A stretch of DNA of 64,000 bases from Caprimulgus europaeus (GCA_907165065.1 OU015524.1:25404295-25468294); one strand, 5' to 3'; positions 40,301 through 48,923 are shown, counted from the stretch's first letter. Notes: generated from the sequence alone by a model not told the origin. A program made the numbers and translations.

Positions 40301-40540
40301 GGCTGCTGCTGGAGGACTCGGGCAGGGGAGCCCCGAGGGTTTGCTGGCAATTCCAGAGCTTGTTCCCCTCAGAATACCTGAACGAAAGGAAACACAACGC
40401 GACCGGGTTGGCGGAACCCCGAGAGACCGCCTAGTGCCTCACCCGGGCTGCGGGGAAGAACGGACAGCCGCTGTCCGCCTCGCTCTGGGAAATCACCTCC
40501 CAGGAAGGGGGTTGCTCGCCTCCGGGCTGGTCCCCGCTGC

Positions 40541-40560
40541 CGTGCCGTGCCGTGCCGTGC
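40541..40560. repeat. (CGTGC)4 pentanucleotide repeat
   Basis: Four perfect copies of CGTGC in the CpG island about 380 bp upstream of the NEK2 start codon. Confidence 0.92.
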
Positions 40561-40570
40561 CCGCCGGGCA

Positions 40571-40631
40571 GCAGGCAGGCAGGCAGGCGGGCAGGCGGGC
40601 AGGCAGGCGGGCAGGCGGGCGGGCTGGCGGG
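40571..40631. repeat. (GGCA/GGCG)n tetranucleotide tract in NEK2 promoter
   Basis: About fifteen tetramers of GGCA or GGCG in mixed order, all on one strand, lying 310-370 bp upstream of the NEK2 ATG. The right half is GGGC-rich and is followed at once by a C-rich complement (40632-40649), so the pair can form a GC hairpin. The length is likely polymorphic. Confidence 0.92.
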
Positions 40632-40649
40632 CCCCCCGCCCGCCCGCCC
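40632..40649 (-). other. strong G-quadruplex motif on the minus strand
   Basis: The + strand reads C6-G-C3-G-C3-G-C3, so the - strand carries four G-runs with one-base loops, the most stable class of motif. It lies in the NEK2 promoter next to the GGCG tract. Folding in cells is inferred. Confidence 0.75.
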
Positions 40650-40762
40650 TCAGGCTGCCCCGGAGCCGCCGGCTGGGGAGCAGCAAACAGCGGCGCCGCG
40701 CGGCGGGAAGCAGCGCAGCCCAGCTCTCGCGATAACTCCCTGCCGCTGCCACCCAGCGGTTG

Positions 40763-40774
40763 TAACGGCCGTTA
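40763..40774. promoter_or_regulatory. MYB-type palindrome TAACGG/CCGTTA
   Basis: TAACGGCCGTTA is a perfect 12-bp palindrome made of two opposed MYB recognition sites (YAACKG). B-MYB works with the MuvB complex on G2/M genes, a class that includes NEK2. It lies about 170 bp upstream of the start codon. Binding is inferred. Confidence 0.55.
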
Positions 40775-40803
40775 CCTGGCAGTCGCTGTTTACGGCGGCG
40801 TAG

Positions 40804-40808
40804 CCAAT
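40804..40808 (+). promoter_or_regulatory. CCAAT box 1 (NF-Y)
   Basis: GCCAATGGG matches the NF-Y consensus with its usual flanks. G2/M promoters commonly carry two or three such boxes upstream of a CHR element, as here. Confidence 0.7.
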
Positions 40809-40846
40809 GGGAAGGCGGGGCGCGTGGGCGGGGCTGGAGCGCCCGG

Positions 40847-40851
40847 CCAAT
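40847..40851 (+). promoter_or_regulatory. CCAAT box 2 (NF-Y)
   Basis: GGCCAATGGGCGGG, 43 bp downstream of the first CCAAT box, in the same orientation and followed by a GC box. It lies about 90 bp upstream of the start codon. Confidence 0.7.
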
Positions 40852-40860
40852 GGGCGGGAG

Positions 40861-40876
40861 GGGCGGTGCGTTTAAA
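40861..40876 (+). promoter_or_regulatory. CDE/CHR-like cell-cycle element
   Basis: GGGCGG (40861-40866), a four-base spacer TGCG, then TTTAAA (40871-40876). This matches the CDE-four bases-CHR arrangement of G2/M genes bound by DREAM and MMB, where TTTAAA is, as I recall, one of the accepted CHR variants. It sits downstream of two CCAAT boxes and 65 bp before the NEK2 ATG. A plain TATA-like reading of TTTAAA is the alternative. Confidence 0.6.
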
Positions 40877-40940
40877 CCGCGCGGGTGCCGAGCCAGCCCT
40901 GTGCGCAGCTTGTGCTGCTGGCGTTGCTGTCGCCATCGCC

Positions 40941-41036
40941 ATGCCCGGGCGCCCCGAGGACTACGAGGTGCTGCTCACCATCGGTGCCGGCTCCTACGGC
41001 AAGTGCCGCAAGGTGCGCCGCAAGGCCGACGGCAAG
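40941..41036 (+). CDS. NEK2: NEK2 coding exon 1 (residues 1-32)
   Basis: Encodes MPGRPEDYEVLLTIGAGSYG and then KCRKVRRKADGK. It contains the glycine-rich ATP loop and Cys22, the residue targeted by covalent NEK2 inhibitors in the human enzyme. It ends in phase 0 with donor GTGAGG. GC-rich, inside the CpG island. Confidence 0.96.
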
Positions 41037-44000
41037 GTGAGGCGGGGGCGGCAGTGGCAGGTGCTGCGGCGGGCGCTGGGGCCCCGCTCCGTTAGTCGTG
41101 CTCCTCGCACCTGGCGTTGCTGTGGGGTTCAGCTGGGCGCTGGCGGCTCACCGAGATTAGCGAGGGGCGTTGGGAGCCACTCTCTCCGCCGCTGCGGAGC
41201 TCTGGCTCGTCTGTAACCTCCCTCCCTACGGGTTTTTTCCCCCTCCCTAGATCCTGGTATGGAAGGAGCTCGACTACGGGTCGATGACGGAGGCAGAGAA
41301 ACAAATGCTCGTTTCGGAAGTGAATCTGCTTCGCGAGCTGAGGCATCCGAACATTGTCCGCTATTACGACCGGATCGTGGACAGAAGCAGCACGACCCTG
41401 TACATTGTGATGGAGTACTGTGACGGGGGTGACCTGGCTAGCTTAATTGCAAGGTGCACAAAAGAAAGGCACGTGAAATCTTGTTTGTGGTAATTATGGA
41501 GTATCTAGCATAAAGGGTCTTCTCGGGCAATCAAAAGAAAAAGCTCCAAGTGAGATTATATTTTCTTAATAACTTCTGATCAACTTTGGGTCTTGTCCTT
41601 GGGACCCAACTCTTCTGAAATATGCAAGGGTTGTACAAAGTTACAACACTAGTGATAATGGTGCTAATGAATGCACCAACTGATTGGATGTTTATGTCCA
41701 AATAATAAAAAAACCCCCAAAGAACCAACCCCCTGAGCTTTCTTATGAGGCAGAAACTGTTGAAAGGTTTCCAGATGCAATGCTGTGCATGGTGTTGAAA
41801 ACACAGAATAGATCTTGCAGATAGGTAGCATGATCTGTGGGCTCTTCTGGCTTGCCTGTCAGTAAAACCACCTGTACCCTATTTTTTGTTAGAATACCAA
41901 CACCAACATACATGAAAGGGAAAAGTGATTTTGAACATGATGTTAAAAACTACTTTATGTGCCTGCATATAAAGCTTGTGGGAACATCAAGTTGGTAAGA
42001 CTTCACCTTGGTCTAATCTTAGACTAAGGAGCCTATTTCTTAAGTATAATGCTGGTTTCCACATTCTTAGGTTAAATAAGTACATGATACCACATGTGTT
42101 GCTTTGTGAAAAGAGTCTAAAATGCTACTGCAGCTGCCCCCAAATCTATCAGTATTTTTATTGTAGGAGGGTTATATTAAAAATCAGTCCTGTCTTGGCA
42201 TTATGGTTATTGTATGTTGCTCATAACTGTTTTGGAAACAGCTGACAATAATAATCATAAATGATATGTAATATACCATAAGTGATCAAAAGGGCAGATT
42301 TAATCATAAAAGCATTAAGTAAGTCATGAAAGTACTATATATTTATTAGACCCTTTGGAGGAGAAAGGTAATATTATGAGGATTCTGCGACAAAAGTCTA
42401 GGTGTCTTCCAATGTATTTGGAGTGGTTTTTTTTAAAACTTCCATTTTTAAAATGGCATATGTAGGTGCCTGTGGCTGTTGCCTTTCTATAAAGGTGCTG
42501 GGGTTGATTCAGTGATGTTTAAAAAGTTACATAACTAAGACCAGCATCAACTACTTAAACTGGTTTATGCTCAGAGAATACCTTTGTTAAACAATGTGTT
42601 CATCTTTCAGGCATTACTTAGAAGAAAGCTTTGTTCTCAGAGTATTGACTCAACTGACATTGGCCTTGAAGGAATGTCACAGACGGAGTGATGGTGGAGT
42701 CACCGTGCATCGTGACCTGAAGCCAGCAAATGTCTTTCTAGATGGCAAGCAGAATGTGAAACTTGGAGATTTTGGACTGGCTAGAATATTGCACCATGAC
42801 ACCAGCTTTGCCAAAACATTTGTTGGAACTCCATATTATATGTCTCCAGTAAGACCTCCCTTCTGTGCCTTATCTTCCTTCTTGTCCCTTCAAGATCTGT
42901 TTTCTGCAGTGTTGGTCTCAGAGTCCATGAACATTTGTGAGGTTTTAATGACAAGTTACTAGTCTTAAATGCAGGTGACCTTTTTCTGTGAAATGTATAT
43001 GTGCTGGAGACAAGCTTATTTTGCAGTTATTTTTCTTCCTCACACCATCACTGCCTTCTAATTAAGGTTGTTCTTCACTGTATAAGTTTTGATATGTTCT
43101 CAGAATATTAGAGGTGTAAGGTAATTGTTTTGGAGTATCCTGTTCCTGAAAAGGAGCAGGGAAGCTAGAGTGATTTTATGTTTATAGTGTTAAGGTAAAG
43201 AGCTTATTAATTTACCTCTTGATGGTAGGATTTTCATTTGTAGTGGAAATAAGCAAAGATGGGATATTTCCCTGACACAGTGAATTTTGTGTGGGAAAGA
43301 CTAATGTTGACTGAATTACGGAGTTGTATCAGCTGAAGATTGGTGCAACACTTCAATCTTCTACAGTTTTGTTCCTCATAATTTGTTAAAATCCTGCCAG
43401 TAAGAGTAGCTGTGGAGGCTAATTAAGACAGAACCTTAAAAGTAACCCCAGTAAGCAATGGTTTAATTCAGGTTTGAACAGTAGCTGATTCTTCTGCAAT
43501 AGAAGAACAATGTCTTAGTGAATAAACTTAAGGTTGTTCTCTTTCTTTAGGAACAAATGAACTATATGTCATACAATGAAAAATCTGACATCTGGTCTCT
43601 AGGATGTCTCCTGTATGAATTATGTGCTCTCTCGTAAGTATAGTAGTGGGGTGATGAATGTGGAAACATAGCTGTTAATGCATTTATGATTAAATTTTGT
43701 ATAGATGAAAGCTTAAAGGTTTCAGAGACTAGTCCTAGACTTTTATTTCTGTATTGGTCTTGACACTACGTATTCAAAACAAACCTTTGATTGCAGCATT
43801 TTTCTTATTCTGATTCTTTATTTGAATGAAAGTAAGTCCTGTAGAACTAGTGAGAGAATCAAAGCAAAATATTCTTCTTCAGGCCTCCATTTAGAGCTTA
43901 CAACCAAAAGGAGCTGGCAGAAAAGATAAGGGAAGGGAAGTTCAGACGAATACCATATCGTTACTCGGAGCAGTTGAGTGAACTTATCAAAGAGATGCTG

Positions 44001-47000
44001 AATGTAAAGGTAAGAATTAATCACTAATTTTTCCACCTATAATTTGACCTAGTACTGAAATACTAGCTTTCCTTCTCAATTATGCAACAAACTGATATGA
44101 AGTAGTGATTGCTATAACCTTGTCACTGGCAAGATCACTTGGAGGGAAGGGAGGGAGGAGTTATGCTTTGAGTCCATTAAACAAAGGCAGCAGCTCAAGT
44201 GTGCCAGGTTCACAGGATGCACAAAGGCTGTCTCAGTATTGGCTTATAAAGAATTTCCTAACAGCGTGCTTAGCCAGGTCTTATAACTTCAAGGTTAAAA
44301 TGGTTCCAGTGTGTTTGGAAACTGGAAGAGGCTGTTTTGTCTTCGTTTTGGATTTTGCTTTAGATAGCTAATGTATAGCTTGCCTCCCATGGCTGGCATG
44401 GGGGTGTTGAGAAGAATACTGCATGGGACAAGAAAGCTGTAAAAAAAACCTGTCTCCAGCAGGTATGGATCATTCAGGAATCAAGTGGCAGGTAAGGACA
44501 CAGAATGTTAACTCCAGAACCTACTGACAGTTGCCTCTGTAGGCTCATGACCCCCTCCTGTCTCTGAAAGCCTGGGCTAGGAAAGCCAGACCTTCAGCTT
44601 CTGGAGCTGAAGGTTGGTAGCAGCCTTCTACCTCAGTTTTTATAGTCTGCTTGTGCTACTCCTTTCTAACTCAATTTTTCTCCAACTTCTCCTTTGCTGT
44701 ATATCACCTCAGCTGATTCCTGCCAGGGAATCCCTGGCCTTAATGTTTCTTGTTTATAGATAGGACCTGTTGGTAATGTGTTTCCTCTAGGATTATTGCC
44801 GACCTTCTGTTGAAGATATTCTGCAGCACCCCGTGATAGCAGACTTTGTGACAGAAGAACAAAGACAAAGTTCTGATAAAAGAGGCCGGAGATCATGGGA
44901 GACAGAAAGGCTGCAGCATTCGGATGCTGCACTGAATGAACTGAAACAGAAGGAACAACAATTACAGGAGCGAGAACAAGCCATTAAGGAGCGAGAGCAA
45001 CGTTTGGAGCGTATGATATTCCACTTTGGGAAGGGGGTGGCAATGGGATTCTGATTGAAAACAATAAGTGTGGAGGAAGGAAAGGTAGACAGTTTTCAAA
45101 CCCCTAATTTTAATGCACTAGGATATTGTACTCCTGCATTCACTACTAGAGTTCTGTCTAAATACTAAAACAAGAATGCTTGGGCTTGCTCATCTATACT
45201 AGTTCTTGTTTTAAGTTGTGGAGATAAAATTGGCAGTTTGGATATAGAAGTCTGGTTTGGCAAGATTATTAAACATGAGTGGCAATTAGAAAAGTATACA
45301 GAAAAACAGGGTCTGAATATATTGTTCTGCACTGTACAATGTAGGTTGCTTTTCACCTACTCTGGGCTAAGTTACCATTGGCTATACTAATGTGTCACCC
45401 AAGGTGAGCCTGATGTTGGAGTAAAATATACTTGAGTAAACTGTTAGTGGCTTTTATAGAAGCTGCATTCTATAGGTAGTTGCCTGTGAAACTATAGATG
45501 GCTGGTCCTCAGGTGTTGGGATTTCCTGCCCACACAAAATACCTCTTTGCATATGCAGTAGCCTATGTACCACAGACTTTAACCATATATATTGTTTTCA
45601 GAGTCTGGATAACAGCTGCTGCTGTAAGCAAGGTGTTTAGTCATAGCTGAATTATAGTATCTGGTATCTAAATAGTTGTTCAGGTCTGCTGTAATGTGTG
45701 CTGTGAGGTAATATGCAGAATAGAAAGCTGCTATAGCTTCATTGTTGCAGATATGGCAGAGTTTGGGGAGGGCAGGGGAGAGAAGCATGCCTTTCTCCAA
45801 GGCAAGAGGCATTTCAAAGTACTACTCCAGTGCACTGATAAAGATGTATCTACACAGGAGTTAACTTGCTTTGTTTAGAGCCATAGAAGCAGAAATATAG
45901 GTGCATTTGACAGGCTAATACTGATGTCTTTTTCTACAAGAAAATCCATCATGCATAATCACTCTAATGTTAACACTTACATTTTAACACTGCATACTGC
46001 CGTATTTCTACTTCCAGAGAGAGAACGTGAACTCTGTGTTCGAGAGAGACTGGCAGAGGACAAACTTGCTAGGTATCTTACTAACCTATAGTTGCCTAGA
46101 TTAGAAACTCTACAATTTTACAAGAAAAAGCTTAAACTTCTCTTTTCAAAACAGAGCTGAAAACTTGATGAGGAACTACAACTTCTACAAACAGCAGAGG
46201 ACACTAGCTTGTGCACATGGTCCAGGTATGAAAATACACAAGAAGCCACTTGCGCTGATAAATGTAGACTGGTATGAGAAGAATGCCCCTGATGTTCAGC
46301 ATGCTGTACCTTGTCCCATTTTAGCAATACAAACACCAGTTATCTCTTCATGGTTTGGAACAGACTTTTGATTTTCTGCTTTGCAAAAAGACTTAATGAT
46401 GCTCAGCCATGAGTATGAGTGACCCCTGTCAGCCCTGCAGTCTTGTGCTCCTTTGGAAATCAGGTTCTTGCAGTAAGCTATTGGAAGTGCTGACCTGTAA
46501 CACAAACTTTCTGAGCTGTACTTATTTTTATTATGGATGTCTTTTTATAGACCTTTGACTTTAGTTAATTTTAATAAAATTGTGCATGTCTAATCACTTT
46601 GACTTTAGTTTAACTTTCAAAAGCTTCAAGTTGGGGAATAATATTTGTTGCAAGTCATGCAGCTGTGATTGGTGCATTGTATAGTGCTGAAGATTATGAG
46701 CTATTATCATATTCTAGTTTAACTCACCAGAGAAAAAAGCCTTGAAAATGTGCTATAATACTGCCTGATTATGTGTAGTCCAACTTGTTTTACAGTAATT
46801 ATTACTCCATAAGTATCTGACCCTCACTTTGGCCTTGATTGTTCAGCCCTCTCTATCATAAGAGGTTCTATCATCTGGTCATTGCATCCATCTTTAATAG
46901 CAAAAATTATTCAAGTATCTAAATACTTTTTGAAATATTGGTGGAATATTAAATGGTTGGGTCCTAAGTAGTACTCTAGAACAAAGAAGTGTGAACACCC

Positions 47001-48923
47001 TATAACATACAGCACCACTCTTTTCATTTAGTTTTGCTCAGACAAAGCAAGATAAGCATGTCACTGCTTCTAGTACTAATAAAACTGAAGTTGTATTTTT
47101 GTCAAGAAGTACCTATCACAGCAGGAAAGAACACAAGTGCCACCAGCTATTTCTAACATTCCTGTCAATTTTGAGAATTCTTGTCTGACTTGGATACATT
47201 AAATAATATAAAATTAAGGATAAACTGGCCTTGGGCTTTCTGATGTTGCCTCTAGCACTGGATGACTGAAAGTAAATGAGCTTTCATCTTTGATTCTGTT
47301 CTTTTCTGCATCTCCTACCCTTTTACATGATATTTTGATCTTAACATGTGTATTAATTTAAGATGGGCAGAACTACTTTGAGTAGTTAATACTTCAACAC
47401 AGACAATGCAGAAAAGTGAATGTGGTGATTACAAGTGCGACCAAATCTTACAGTATCTATAGATCACTTGCTTACACACTTGTCACAATGTTTGCTACTC
47501 TTCAAACTCATTCCACAGTACTCTTGTAATGCTGTTCCTAAAATTCTATCTGTACTGCCATGAATGGACAAAGTGTTTCTCCAATATGTTATCAACATTG
47601 CTTCTGTTATCTTCAGTCACTCTAATATGACTGTTTTTCACAACTGGACTGCATCTCGCACATCTTGGATCACTAATTTCTTCTCAAAGTCAGTTGTATG
47701 GTTCACTTCACAGTAAACTGGAGTACCAAAAATCCTGGTTTCTGGGACAATGTCCTAGACACTATTTTTGATTCTTGGAGAAGGAGTTAATGTTGAAACA
47801 GATAAGAGCTTACTGCTATGAAACTACAAAATGCTGAAATATTCACTGGCCCCTTCAGTTTGGTCCTACTCACTTTCCTGTGTTTGCTGCATCCTTGCTC
47901 TAGCTTAATTAATTGAAAATTAAGGCTTCATCAGTGTTATGATTAGGGTAGTTAGACCTTTGATAAGGTCTAATTTTTTTTCTTGAGTTGAGTCTTGTGA
48001 AGTTGACTCTTATGAGAGACAACTCACCTTTTTTTAATATCTTCTGATGGTAGTTTCTGTACCTTAAGTCATTAAAAACAAACTACCTGCCTTTTTATTA
48101 TAGCAGTTCTATACACCTAAAGCATAGCTATACTATAAAAATTCCTGTCCTGGAGCCTGCAGTGAAATAATTTGATAATTGTTAATGCATCTAAACTCAT
48201 TCATCAAATCAGAGCCTAGTTTGTACCCCACTGATTTAATACATGGATAGAGTTGGAACAATACAGAGAGTGGGTGATGTAGAAAGACTACTGGACAGGT
48301 TGGGTCTGCCCCTGCTATGAAGGAAAGACAAGGTTTTTTTGGTAGATGAGAGCCTAATTCTCCATTTTCCTTTGGAACTTGATTACATTACTGTCCTGTC
48401 CTTCAGCAGAAATGGTGTCTTTTCTCCTTATGTCAGCTAATATTTCCTTAGGTGGTGGGAGGTATACCCTAGAAACTACAATGGTATATATCCTTTTACC
48501 ACAATTATTTAAAAGCCTTGTTTTCAATTTTTCCTCCAAAAAAGGAAAAGAATTGTTGCTATGAACTGAAATGCATTTAATTAGATTACTTAAAGCCAGA
48601 GGTAGTAAGCAAAATGGATAACAGGGTTTAAAGACAAGCTAAGCAATAAATGCAGAAAGGTGCACTAATTCAGTACTTATTTTTTGATTTCTTAAGATAA
48701 TGCACTCCTGCTCCCCTTTTCTACAACCAAGAAGAAAGTACACTTTGATGGAAGTGAGGAGAACACTGTGCCTTCTGTTAATCTGGAAAACTATCCCCTT
48801 TCCAAAGAGAAATGCTCTGATCTCAAAAAACGTCTATATGCTGCGAATCTACGGTCTAAAGCACTGTCTGAACTGGAAAAAAACTATCAACTAAAGAGCA
48901 GACAAATCTTGGGTATGCGCTGA
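40941..48923 (+). CDS. NEK2: NEK2, NIMA-related kinase 2 (whole coding region, 9 exons)
   Basis: Serine/threonine kinase of centrosomes that phosphorylates linker proteins such as C-Nap1 and rootletin to split centrosomes at G2/M. Joining 40941-41036, 41251-41468, 42611-42848, 43551-43633, 43883-44009, 44791-45010, 46018-46072, 46155-46225 and 48697-48923 gives 444 codons and TGA with no frame break. Human NEK2A has 445. Visible motifs are the glycine loop GAGSYG (15-20), Lys37, Glu55, HRD (138-140), DFG (158-160), and SPE (183-185). The kinase domain ends near 270, and a charged Gln/Glu/Arg-rich coiled coil covers about 290-346. The PP1-docking KVHF is at 383-386 and the terminal Met-Arg tail, which binds APC/C, at 443-444. 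Odd points are a GC donor in intron 2, one residue fewer before HRD, an 82-bp intron 7, and EEN in place of the KEN box. Start chosen because it aligns with the human N-terminus. Confidence 0.96.
41037..41250 (+). other. NEK2: NEK2 intron 1
   Basis: A short 214-bp intron, mostly CpG-rich, with donor GTGAGG and a strong pyrimidine tract before TAG. Confidence 0.93.
41251..41468 (+). CDS. NEK2: NEK2 coding exon 2 (residues 33-104)
   Basis: Starts ILVWKELDYGSMTEAEKQML and contains the catalytic Lys37, helix C with Glu55, and the hinge IVMEYCDGGDLAS. It ends with AAA GAA AG, two bases that are completed by the G of exon 3 to give Arg105. The donor that fits this frame is GC (GCACGT, 41469-41474), not GT. 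The nearest GT, at 41473, would add four bases and break the frame. Confidence 0.93.
41469..42610 (+). other. NEK2: NEK2 intron 2, GC-AG type
   Basis: 1142 bp. The 5' end is AAAG|GCACGT and the 3' end CATCTTTCAG. Frame and family alignment both require this boundary. Otherwise AT-rich with no recognised element. Confidence 0.85.
42611..42848 (+). CDS. NEK2: NEK2 coding exon 3 (residues 105-184)
   Basis: Carries the catalytic loop HRDLKPAN, the KLGDFGLA magnesium-binding motif and the activation segment TFVGTPYYMSP. Just before HRD the sequence is SDGGVTV, one residue shorter than the human SDGGHTVL. The donor GTAAGA follows in phase 0. Confidence 0.96.
42849..43550 (+). other. NEK2: NEK2 intron 3
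   Basis: 702 bp with canonical GTAAGA and TTCTTTAG ends. The frame of exon 3 stays open for 38 codons into the intron and then stops, so retention would truncate the kinase domain. No repeat recognised. Confidence 0.9.
43551..43633 (+). CDS. NEK2: NEK2 coding exon 4 (residues 185-211)
   Basis: Encodes EQMNYMSYNEKSDIWSLGCL followed by LYELCAL, the kinase subdomain VIII-IX region with the invariant Asp-Ile-Trp-Ser-Leu-Gly. It leaves two bases (TC) to be completed as Ser212. Donor GTAAGT. Confidence 0.96.
43634..43882 (+). other. NEK2: NEK2 intron 4
   Basis: 249-bp intron with consensus donor GTAAGTA and acceptor TTCTTCTTCAG. Nothing else seen. Confidence 0.92.
43883..44009 (+). CDS. NEK2: NEK2 coding exon 5 (residues 212-254)
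   Basis: Encodes PPFRAYNQKELAEKIREGKF and on to LIKEMLNVK, the C-lobe helices of the kinase. It ends in phase 0 with AAG|GTAAGA. Confidence 0.96.
44010..44790 (+). other. NEK2: NEK2 intron 5
   Basis: 781 bp between canonical splice sites. A + strand ORF of 88 codons (44105-44371) has no family resemblance. Confidence 0.9.
44791..45010 (+). CDS. NEK2: NEK2 coding exon 6 (residues 255-327)
   Basis: Starts DYCRPSVEDILQHPVIADFV, the end of the kinase domain, and runs into the coiled coil with repeated KEQQLQEREQ and KEREQRLE blocks. This region mediates NEK2 dimerisation in the known protein. It ends with one base (C) that becomes Gln328 with exon 7. Donor GTATGA. Confidence 0.95.
45011..46017 (+). 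other. NEK2: NEK2 intron 6
   Basis: 1007 bp with GTATGA and TTCTACTTCCAG ends. No element recognised. Confidence 0.9.
46018..46072 (+). CDS. NEK2: NEK2 coding exon 7 (residues 328-345)
   Basis: A 55-bp exon encoding RERELCVRERLAEDKLA within the coiled coil, almost identical to the human ELCVRERLAEDKLARAENL stretch. It ends with AG, which joins A of exon 8 as Arg346. Reading on into the intron meets TAG within a few codons, so the intron must be spliced out. Confidence 0.93.
46073..46154 (+). other. NEK2: NEK2 intron 7, only 82 bp
   Basis: A very short intron from GTATCT to TTTCAAAACAG. It contains an in-frame stop. It divides what I believe is a single exon in human NEK2. Confidence 0.9.
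46155..46225 (+). CDS. NEK2: NEK2 coding exon 8 (residues 346-369)
   Basis: Encodes AENLMRNYNFYKQQRTLACA and then HGP, the end of the coiled coil and the start of the disordered C-terminal region. It ends with G, which becomes Asp370 when joined to exon 9. The frame also stays open into intron 8 up to a stop at 46369-46371. Confidence 0.92.
46226..48696 (+). other. NEK2: NEK2 intron 8, with possible intronic-polyadenylation isoform end
   Basis: 2471 bp with donor GTATGA and a weak acceptor TTGATTTCTTAAG. Reading through the donor adds 48 codons, starting GMKIHKKPLALINVDWYEKN, and stops at 46369-46371. AATAAA follows at 46573-46578. This is the place where the human NEK2B isoform ends. Confidence 0.8.
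46573..46578 (+). terminator. NEK2: candidate intronic polyadenylation signal (NEK2B-like)
   Basis: AATAAA about 200 bp after the read-through stop in intron 8, followed by TTGTGCATGTC. The position fits an alternative last exon. Use is inferred. Confidence 0.5.
48697..48923 (+). CDS. NEK2: NEK2 coding exon 9 (residues 370-444)
   Basis: Encodes the NEK2A-specific tail: KKKVHFDGSEEN with the PP1-docking KVHF (383-386), then the conserved LKKRL, a Leu/Lys-rich stretch, and the end KNYQLKSRQILGMR. The final Met-Arg is the APC/C-binding tail that in human NEK2A drives destruction in early mitosis. The KEN degron expected just after KVHF reads EEN. The stop is TGA at 48921-48923. Confidence 0.95.

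Larger units (their letters stand above)
40240..41240. promoter_or_regulatory. NEK2: CpG island over the NEK2 promoter and exon 1
   Basis: Base composition changes sharply from AT-rich DNA to GC- and CpG-rich DNA near 40240 and back after about 41240. The block contains the NEK2 start codon, exon 1 and most of intron 1. This is typical of a housekeeping or cell-cycle gene promoter. Long ORFs on both strands here, up to 291 codons, come from the lack of AT-rich stop codons and are not genes. No TATA box stands out, so the transcription start is likely dispersed. Confidence 0.85.

Noticed and set aside
40341-41216. 291-codon + strand ORF across the NEK2 promoter, and 127-codon - strand ORF at 40369-40752
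   Set aside because: Both lie in the CpG island, where stop codons are rare. Composition is Arg/Gly/Ala/Pro-rich from the tetranucleotide repeat, and the frame runs through the NEK2 5' splice site into intron 1.
41473-41478. GT donor of NEK2 intron 2 at 41473
   Set aside because: It would add four bases to exon 2 and shift the frame of exon 3 and all later exons. The GC donor keeps both frame and alignment.
44105-44371. 88-codon + strand ORF inside NEK2 intron 5
   Set aside because: Not in a frame continuous with exon 5 or 6, and no similarity to NEK2 or another family.
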